A DNA stretch of 5,223 bases from assembly GCA_946623915.1 (NCBI GenBank), contig CAMORQ010000162.1, positions 1 to 5,223 on the forward strand. The letters run 5' to 3'. A program made the translations under genes and the position numbers. The DNA is from an uncultured Coriobacteriaceae bacterium (GTDB lineage Bacteria > Actinomycetota > Coriobacteriia > Coriobacteriales > Eggerthellaceae). Below are positions 1 to 4,667 of this stretch, piece by piece (positions within the stretch are counted from its first letter, which is position 1; each line of letters begins with the position of its first letter). The notes below the pieces were generated by a model that did not search any database, was not told the origin of the DNA, and saw only the letters and a program-made list of their open reading frames with translations.

Positions 1-537
1 GCCAACTGCGGTGTCGTGCGCTACAACCACCGCCGCAGCTGGTGCGTCGAATCCGGCGCTCCTTGCATCGGATGCTGCGAAGCCAACCCTATGGATCCGG
101 GTCACAACTGGGTGGAAGTGAACACCCCGTTCTTCCAGCGCCATCGCGATTTGCGCATCGGCAACTGGGTTATCCAGCCCGAAGCCATCGCGCTGGGCCT
201 CACCGGCATCGTCGCTGCGGCCATCGCCGTGCATGCGTTCGGCATCAAGAAGTCCGGCCGCATGAAGGGCAAGTTCCGCTTCGAAGAGCAGCGTGCATGG
301 GATGCCAAGCATCCGGACAACGCAGTCGGCGATTACAGTGCCGATCGCACCATCATCGCCGAGGACGGCACCACAGCGACCATGCCGGCGGCGGAGTTCG
401 CCGAAAAGCAGGCGGCCGACTACGAGGCAATCGTCAAGAAACTTGGGGGCACCGTTCCCGCAGCCATCGAAGCTGCCGATAAAGCTGCCGACGGCGCCGA
501 AGCGTCCGCCGATGACGCGAAAGGAGGCAAGGAATAA
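1..537 (+). CDS. hyaA: [NiFe] hydrogenase small subunit, C-terminal part (5' end outside window)
   Basis: This is the electron-transfer subunit of a group 1 membrane-bound [NiFe] hydrogenase; it carries Fe-S clusters from the active site toward the cytochrome b. Only the last 178 residues are visible and the frame is open from base 1, so the Tat signal, proximal cluster and most distal-cluster ligands lie upstream. Visible residues: the NC motif at 2-3, then SWC (Cys15) and PCIGCCE (Cys22, Cys25, plus an extra Cys26), which is the medial-cluster region of the family. Cys15 sits where many homologues have Pro. A hydrophobic helix at about residues 60-82 is the C-terminal membrane anchor, followed by a basic KKSGRMKGK stretch (stop-transfer). 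The remaining roughly 96 residues form an Ala/Asp/Glu/Lys-rich tail, much longer than in textbook members and presumably cytoplasmic. The TAA overlaps the ATG of the large subunit. The family is certain; the hya-type symbol is by similarity only. Confidence 0.95.
   Translation, partial: ANCGVVRYNHRRSWCVESGAPCIGCCEANPMDPGHNWVEVNTPFFQRHRDLRIGNWVIQPEAIALGLTGIVAAAIAVHAFGIKKSGRMKGKFRFEEQRAWDAKHPDNAVGDYSADRTIIAEDGTTATMPAAEFAEKQAADYEAIVKKLGGTVPAAIEAADKAADGAEASADDAKGGKE
521..527 (+). promoter_or_regulatory. Shine-Dalgarno for large subunit
   Basis: AAGGAGG lies 9 nt before the ATG at 537, inside the last codons of the small-subunit gene. With the TAATG stop/start overlap it supports tight translational coupling of the two subunits and fixes the start of the large subunit. 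Confidence 0.85.
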
Positions 538-2192
538 TGACTCGTTCGATTATCGACCCGGTAACCCGAATCGAAGGCCACCTTCGCGTTGAAATGGAAG
601 TCACCAACGGCGTGGTGTCCGACTGCTGGATTTCAGGCGGTTGTTTCCGCGGCATGGAATTGGTGGTGCAGGACCGCACTCCCGCCGACGCCGCCATGAT
701 AGTGCAGCGCATCTGCGGCGTGTGCCCGGTCTCACACGCCCATTCCGCTTCCATCGCAGGCGAAAAGGCGCTCGGGATCACCATCTCCAACAACGCCCGC
801 ATCATCCGCAACCTGCTCGAAGGCGCCCAGTTCCTGCACAGCCACATCCTGTGGTTCTACAACCTGGCCGCCCCCGACTACGTGAACCCGCTGAACGCGC
901 TGAAGGCCAGCGCCGCCGATGCGCACGACCTTGCGGTTGCCGCCGGCACGTCTACCTTCACCGACCTCGCTGCGCTACAGGAGCGCCTGACCAAGTTCGC
1001 CAACAACGGCCAGCTCTCCATCTTCAGCGGCAACTGGTTCGAGTCCGAAGGCGGGGAAGGCTATCAGCTTCCTCCTGAGCTCGACCTCATCTGCACAGCG
1101 CACTATCTGGAGGCGCTGACGATGCAGGCCAAGGCGTCCGAAATCGCCGGCCTGCTCGGCGGCAAGATGCCCCATATCATGACGCTCGTTCCCGGCGGCA
1201 CCATGTTCGTGCCCACGGAAGAGAAGCTCGACGACCTGTGGTCTTTGGTCAACGAGCTCTACGATTGGGTTGCAGCGACCATGATTCAGGACACCGTGGC
1301 ACTCGTGCCGTTCTACAAGGACGCGTTCGAGTTCGGCGGCGGCTGCAAGCGCTACGTGGCTTGGGGCGTGTTCGAGGACGCCAGCTTCGAAATGAACAAG
1401 CGCTACCTGCCTGCCGGCGTCTTGAAGGACGACCTCGCGCTCGAAGACGTCAACGAAGACCTGATCATGGAATACACCGGCCACTCCTGGTATAAGCCAG
1501 ACGACAAGGAATTGCGCAACCCGCGCGACGAGGGCCTCACCGAGCCCGAGTACACCGAGTACGACGTGAACAACCGTTACACCTGGTCGAAGGGTCCGTC
1601 CTATGACGGCCAGTGCATGGAAGCCGGCGGCCTTTCCCGCCTGCTGGTCGCCTACAAGCGCGGCGTTCCTTTCGTGGTCGAGCAGATTGACGGCCTGCTG
1701 AAGACGCTTGGCGCCCCAGGACGTATCGACCTGCTCCAGTCCACGCTCGGCCGCACCGGTGCCCGTCAGATCGAGACGCTCTACGTCGCGACGCTCATGA
1801 AGGAATGGGTCGCCGAGCTTATCGAAGCCATCAAGGGCGGCGACTCCGAGTACTTCAAGCAGCCTTCGACCAACAGCGGCGACGGCACAGGCTTTTGGGA
1901 AGCTCCGCGCGGTGCGCTCTATCACACCGAGCATGTCAGCAACGGCAAGATCACGGGATACCAGATCATCATTCCCACCACATGGAACATCGCGCCGCAC
2001 GACAAAGACGGCGTTCCCGGCCCCATGGAGCAGGCGCTTATCGGCTGTCCTGTGGGCGATGTGGAAATGCCCATCAATGCGCTGCGCACCGTCCACAGCT
2101 TCGACCCGTGCACCGCATGCGCGGTCCATATCACCGAACCGGCGACGGGCAAGCACTTCGAGACCGTCACCAATCCCTGGGGGGTGAAGTAG
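537..2192 (+). CDS. hyaB: [NiFe] hydrogenase large (catalytic) subunit
   Basis: Complete 551-residue catalytic subunit, within the normal size range for group 1 enzymes, which splits H2 at a Ni-Fe(CN)2CO centre. The N-terminal DPVTRIEGHLRVE block (residues 7-19) contains Glu13, the position known as the proton-relay Glu in characterised homologues. The L1 motif RICGVC supplies Cys60 and Cys63. The L2 motif DPCTACAVH supplies Cys525 and Cys528, with His531 as the expected cleavage point. APRGAL contains Arg458, the conserved active-site Arg. All four Ni-ligating Cys are present and none is Sec (TGA). A 20-residue peptide (532-551, starting ITEPAT) would be removed by the endopeptidase encoded at 4668-5222. 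There is no signal peptide; the family is exported as a folded complex with the Tat-bearing small subunit. It overlaps the small-subunit gene by 1 nt, and the cytochrome gene begins 1 nt after its stop. Confidence 0.97.
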   Translation: MTRSIIDPVTRIEGHLRVEMEVTNGVVSDCWISGGCFRGMELVVQDRTPADAAMIVQRICGVCPVSHAHSASIAGEKALGITISNNARIIRNLLEGAQFLHSHILWFYNLAAPDYVNPLNALKASAADAHDLAVAAGTSTFTDLAALQERLTKFANNGQLSIFSGNWFESEGGEGYQLPPELDLICTAHYLEALTMQAKASEIAGLLGGKMPHIMTLVPGGTMFVPTEEKLDDLWSLVNELYDWVAATMIQDTVALVPFYKDAFEFGGGCKRYVAWGVFEDASFEMNKRYLPAGVLKDDLALEDVNEDLIMEYTGHSWYKPDDKELRNPRDEGLTEPEYTEYDVNNRYTWSKGPSYDGQCMEAGGLSRLLVAYKRGVPFVVEQIDGLLKTLGAPGRIDLLQSTLGRTGARQIETLYVATLMKEWVAELIEAIKGGDSEYFKQPSTNSGDGTGFWEAPRGALYHTEHVSNGKITGYQIIIPTTWNIAPHDKDGVPGPMEQALIGCPVGDVEMPINALRTVHSFDPCTACAVHITEPATGKHFETVTNPWGVK

Positions 2193-2193
2193 C

Positions 2194-2880
2194 ATGGCCC
2201 ATCTAGCTCACTATAAGGAAGCGCATCCTACTGCGTTCATCGTCACGCACTACGTCAACCTCATCTGCATGGTCGTGCTCATTCTTTCGGGCTTCATCAT
2301 CCATTTCCCGTACTTCGCGGGCATTATGGGCATCGCACGTGGGGCGCACATTTTCGCCGGCATCATTATCCTGGTGAACTGTATCGTGCGCGTCATCCTT
2401 TCGTTCGTCATCGAGTCCGCGCCCGCAGCGGGCACGCGCCAGACGCAGAAGGACATCAAGTCCTGGATGCCTCAGGCCGACAACAAGGGTCAGCTGCTCC
2501 CGTGGGTCAAGTTCTACCTGTTCATCAAGAAGGACCATCCGCTTTCCGGTAAATTCAACCCGCTGCAGAAGACGGCCTACGTCGCCATTCCTTTGCTGCT
2601 GCTGTTCATGGGCTACACGGGCTTCTGCCTGTGGGGTCCCACGATGAACATGGGCTTCTTTTCCGTGTTTACCAACGCGGTTGGCGGCCTGATGAGCGTG
2701 CGCATCATCCACTACTTCATGATGTTCGTGTTCATCATCTTCATCATGATCCATGTGTACATGTCCATCATCGAAGGCGGTAAGCCGCTGCTGAAGCTGA
2801 TGTTCGCCAAGAAAGAACATGGCGGCTACACCTACGACATCAACACCCGCGCCCTTTCCGGCGAGGACGAGTCGGTCTAG
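2194..2880 (+). CDS. hyaC: Ni/Fe-hydrogenase b-type cytochrome subunit
   Basis: A 228-residue integral membrane di-heme cytochrome b (HyaC/HydC type) that anchors the hydrogenase dimer and passes electrons to quinone. Four hydrophobic segments are visible at about residues 15-37, 49-73, 126-148 and 169-193. Candidate heme ligands are His19 (helix 1), His52 in RGAH (helix 2), and His173 and His187 (helix 4); which of them pair was not tested. The hydrophilic stretch between helices 2 and 3 (about 74-125) is typical of this family. Helices 3 and 4 are very rich in Phe/Met/Ile. The ATG lies 1 nt after the large-subunit TAG, with a GGTGAAG ribosome-binding sequence overlapping that gene's end (2183-2189). 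It is the last gene before the terminator at 2908-2940, so the visible structural unit is small subunit, large subunit, cytochrome. Confidence 0.95.
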   Translation: MAHLAHYKEAHPTAFIVTHYVNLICMVVLILSGFIIHFPYFAGIMGIARGAHIFAGIIILVNCIVRVILSFVIESAPAAGTRQTQKDIKSWMPQADNKGQLLPWVKFYLFIKKDHPLSGKFNPLQKTAYVAIPLLLLFMGYTGFCLWGPTMNMGFFSVFTNAVGGLMSVRIIHYFMMFVFIIFIMIHVYMSIIEGGKPLLKLMFAKKEHGGYTYDINTRALSGEDESV

Positions 2881-2907
2881 ACGTAAGTTCGACAAAGCTT
2901 CATTGCG

Positions 2908-2940
2908 CGACGGCCCGCCTATGCGGGTCGTCGTTATTTT
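2908..2940 (+). terminator. Rho-independent terminator after cytochrome gene
   Basis: An 11-bp GC-rich stem (2908-2918 with 2923-2933, one G-T wobble) closes a 4-nt CTAT loop and is followed by TTATTTT. It begins 28 nt after the cytochrome stop codon. It should end the hydrogenase structural transcript and separate it from the repeat island and the protease gene. Confidence 0.9.
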
Positions 2941-2992
2941 GATGGGGTAGCACGAGTCCTGTTTTTTGAGTCCTGCAGCATCGAGGACCCTC

Positions 2993-3328
2993 CAGCCCAT
3001 ATTTCCTCTCAGCCTGCACATTCTCCCAGCCCGCACTTCCTCCCAGCTTGCACCATCTCTCGACCCGAGTTTCCTTCCAGCCCGCATGTTTTGCAAACCT
3101 GCGCTTTCTCCTGGCCTGCATGCTCTTTCAGTCCGTGCTTCCTCCCAGCCTGCACTTCCACCAGGTTGCATGCGCTCACAGCCCTTGCTTCCACTAGCCT
3201 GCACCATCTCTCGACCCGAGTTTCCTTCCAGCATGCACGTTCTGCAAACCTGCGCTTTCTCCTGGCCTGCATGTTTTCTATCCCGCACTCCCTCAGGGCC
3301 TGTATGTTTTTCCAACCCGTACTCGATT
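2993..3328 (+). repeat. Array A: degenerate 17-nt tandem repeat, about 20 units
   Basis: Cutting from 2993 in steps of 17 gives units resembling CAGCCTGCACTTTCTCC, such as those at 3010-3026, 3027-3043, 3129-3145 and 3146-3162. Phase is kept except for a few 15-16-nt units near 3163-3194 and 3280-3294. The + strand is pyrimidine-rich. Because 17 is not a multiple of three and the units lack stop codons, long open frames appear on both strands; none resembles a known protein and they are not annotated. The array begins about 50 nt after the hydrogenase terminator and ends next to the first 93-bp element. Confidence 0.88.
3049..3273 (+). repeat. Higher-order 74-nt duplication inside array A
   Basis: Positions 3049-3122 and 3200-3273 match at 70 of 74 positions, 151 nt apart. 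Both contain TGCACCATCTCTCGACCCG, then GAGTTTCCTTCCAGC, then GCAAACCTGCGCTTTCTCC and GGCCTGCATG. Their units are far closer to each other than to adjacent units, so a block of about nine 17-nt units was duplicated after the basic array had diverged. Confidence 0.9.
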
Positions 3329-3341
3329 GAGGACATGTAAC

Positions 3342-3434
3342 ATATAGTCATTCATTTTCATACAAAAGTTGCGAAATACGAACTATATAGGTCACATTTT
3401 CGCGATAAGAAAAAACTTTTGTATGAAAATGAGA
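3342..3434. repeat. 93-bp AT-rich element, copy 1, with 19-bp terminal inverted repeats
   Basis: This copy matches 4271-4363 at 86 of 93 positions with no gaps. It contains a perfect 19-nt inverted repeat: TCATTTTCATACAAAAGTT at 3352-3370 against AACTTTTGTATGAAAATGA at 3414-3432. The 43-nt centre has a shorter nested pair, GCGAAA (3371-3376) and TTTCGC (3398-3403). It is clearly AT-rich compared with its GC-rich surroundings and lies between arrays A and B. It may be a miniature non-autonomous mobile element, a paired protein-binding site or a structured-RNA element; no transposase gene is present. Confidence 0.85.
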
Positions 3435-3476
3435 TTGACGCTACATGTCGGTGTACCAAAAAAGCGAGTTGCGTGT

Positions 3477-3848
3477 GCGCACGGCGGGGAATGCGCCCCG
3501 CAGGCGAGCGCGCGGCGTTGAATGCGCCCCGCAGGCGAGCGCATGACATGGGAAACGACCTGCGTAAGAATGCGCGACATGGGAAACGGCATGCGTGCGA
3601 GCGCGCGAGATGGGCAGCGGCCTGCATGCCAGCGCGTGGCATGGGAAATGGCTTGCGTGAGAGCATTCGGCATGGGTAACGACCTGTGCGAGAGTTCGTG
3701 GCATGGGAGACGGCTTGCATGCGAGCGCGCGACGCGTAGAACAGCCGGCATCTGAACGCACGACGCGTAGGGTAGCTGACATCTGAATGCACGACGTGGA
3801 AGAAGCCCAGCAGGTCAGCGCGACGTATGCATGAAGGGCCGTGGAGTA
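3477..3848 (+). repeat. Array B: 31-nt tandem repeat, 12 units in exact phase
   Basis: Units begin at 3477 and recur every 31 nt through 3818 without a single phase slip. The typical unit is a GCGCGCG segment, then ACATGGGAAACGG, then CCTGCATGCGA. Units 1-2 (3477-3538) have diverged to a GAATGCGCCCCGCAGGCGAG version, units 3-8 are most alike, and units 9-12 drift (CGACGCGTAG...CATCTGA at 3731-3786). There is no repeat/unique-spacer alternation, so it is not a CRISPR array. The ATGGGAAACGG core is purine-rich on the + strand, opposite to arrays A and C. Overlapping open frames on both strands reflect missing stops, not genes. Confidence 0.9.
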
Positions 3849-4015
3849 AGGTTGCGCTGAACGCTCCTATTAGCGCACGCGATCTCTTGCGTTAAAGGGA
3901 AGCTCGCGCTGAGCATCTCCACTACCCACATGATTTATTACTTTCAAGAAAACAGGCCTGTTTTGGCAATTCAAGCTTGTTGTGAGGGCGTTTTCAGCTG
4001 ATTCTGGCAACTTTA
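3849..4015. other. Spacer between arrays B and C, no gene seen
   Basis: This stretch has no credible coding sequence. The first part continues weakly in the composition of array B and contains self-complementary segments: GCGCT 3854-3858 with AGCGC 3872-3876, ACGC 3877-3880 with GCGT 3889-3892, and an outer pair GTGGAG 3841-3846 with CTCCAC 3917-3922. From about 3920 it becomes AT-richer and holds the palindrome at 3949-3964. No promoter could be called with confidence. Confidence 0.6.
3949..3964. promoter_or_regulatory. 16-nt perfect palindrome, possible operator
   Basis: AAAACAGGCCTGTTTT is a gapless perfect palindrome in an AT-richer pocket between arrays B and C. Symmetry without a loop fits a homodimeric regulator site better than a terminator hairpin. 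No adjacent promoter or gene start is evident, so the function is unproved. Confidence 0.4.
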
Positions 4016-4258
4016 CACGCGCTCCAGTTCGCGCAGTCCCGTTCGTTCAATCCCGCGTATGCGCTTCAGTTCATGCTACCCCATTTGTGCAATCCCTCTC
4101 ACGCGCTCTCATTCACTTGCTCTAGTTCATGCAATCCCGTTCATGTGCTCCAGTTCACGCAATCATGCCCACGCGCTCCCGTGCACGCGCTCCCGTTCAC
4201 GAGCGCCCGTTCACGTAATCCCGCTCACGGACGCAGCGCGTCTGTGTGCGCTCCCATT
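4016..4258 (+). repeat. Array C: 14-nt tandem repeat, about 17 units
   Basis: From 4016 the sequence divides into 14-nt units through 4239, with a further matching unit at 4245-4258 after a 5-nt slip. Two unit versions are interspersed: CACGCGCTCCAGTT-like (e.g. 4016-4029, 4184-4197) and CACGCAATCCCGTT-like (e.g. 4128-4141, 4212-4225). Nearly all begin with CA and end with TT. The + strand is pyrimidine-rich like array A. Open frames here repeat peptides such as FT/CSSS and are treated as artefacts. Confidence 0.87.
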
Positions 4259-4270
4259 GAGCGATGTGAT

Positions 4271-4363
4271 ATATAGTCATACAATTTCATACAAAAGTTG
4301 CGAAATACGACTTCTATGGGTCACATTTCCGCGATAAGAAAAAACTTTTGTATGAAAATGAGA
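4271..4363. repeat. 93-bp AT-rich element, copy 2
   Basis: Second copy, in direct orientation 929 nt from the first. Its inverted repeat is TTTCATACAAAAGTT (4285-4299) against AACTTTTGTATGAAA (4343-4357). The outer part of the left arm has diverged, so perfect pairing is 15 nt instead of 19. Of the seven differences from copy 1, five are in the central loop region and two in the outer left arm, while the right arm is unchanged. It marks the downstream edge of the repeat island; the protease gene begins 304 nt later. Confidence 0.85.
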
Positions 4364-4580
4364 AAGAGGCTTATCTTGCCAGGTGTGCACATCTGCGATT
4401 TGGAGGTCACGGGCACAGCCTGCAGCTGCCCTCACGTGATCGGGGGACGCGTGAGTTGAAGGTGTGTCACGGTAAGCGTCTGATTGCTGAATTCGTGGCA
4501 CTGAAAGCCAGCCAAGGTGCACCTCTGACGCCGAAACCTTTCTGCGTACGCAGTCATGTAGCCTGTGCAGAAGTGCGCTT

Positions 4581-4589
4581 TGATATGAT
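4581..4589 (+). promoter_or_regulatory. Possible extended -10 promoter for the protease gene
   Basis: TGATATGAT contains TATGAT preceded by TGN, the extended -10 pattern; no good -35 is seen at the usual distance. Transcription would begin near 4596, giving a leader of roughly 70 nt. A promoter is expected here because the preceding hydrogenase unit ends in a strong terminator, but the match is short. Confidence 0.3.
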
Positions 4590-4608
4590 GGTCCTGCATG
4601 GTGCTTTT

Positions 4609-4645
4609 GCGACGGCATGTCGCGGCCCGCGCCTAGCGGGATGCC
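4609..4645 (+). promoter_or_regulatory. Two hairpins with possible pseudoknot in the protease leader
   Basis: GCGAC (4609-4613) pairs with GTCGC (4619-4623) around a GGCAT loop. CCCGC (4626-4630) pairs with GCGGG (4636-4640) around GCCTA. The first loop GGCAT is complementary to ATGCC (4641-4645) directly after the second hairpin, so a compact pseudoknot is possible. It ends 22 nt before the TTG start. Short GC stems can occur by chance, so this is tentative. Confidence 0.3.
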
Positions 4646-4667
4646 AAACGAACGAACGGGTTGAACG

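Larger units (their letters stand above)
4364..4667 (+). other. Upstream region of the maturation protease gene, no gene seen
   Basis: About 300 nt of non-repetitive DNA separate the second 93-bp element from the protease. A 107-residue frame with a TTG start inside the element (4348-4671) and an opposing 136-residue frame (4277-4687) are open, but neither has a ribosome-binding site or a recognisable domain, so I do not call them. A possible extended -10 and a compact foldable stretch near the protease start are listed separately. Confidence 0.5.

Noticed and set aside
2103..2135. Selenocysteine or degraded L2 motif in the large subunit
   Set aside because: Both codons at the Ni-binding motif are TGC and the motif is intact; no in-frame TGA.
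2954..2975. Second terminator at the T-run 2962-2967
   Set aside because: There is a direct GAGTCCTG repeat on both sides of the T-run but no stem before it.
2966..3340. 124-residue plus-strand frame in array A
   Set aside because: The peptide simply echoes the 17-nt repeat (17-residue periodicity) and all frames are similarly open, so lack of stops in the unit explains it.
2203..3351. Long 382-residue minus-strand open frame across the cytochrome gene and array A
   Set aside because: Half is antisense to a certain cytochrome gene and the rest is a translation of the 17-nt repeat; no ribosome-binding site or domain.
3369..3389. TTGCGA...TATATA promoter inside element copy 1
   Set aside because: Spacing between the hexamers is only 9 nt and copy 2 does not keep TATATA.
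3358..3792. Several overlapping open frames on both strands in array B
   Set aside because: Five frames are open at once because the GC-rich 31-nt unit rarely makes stop codons; no unique coding signal in any of them.
3477..3848. CRISPR array
   Set aside because: The period matches CRISPR repeat length, but the units abut directly with no unique spacers, are strongly diverged, and no cas gene is present.
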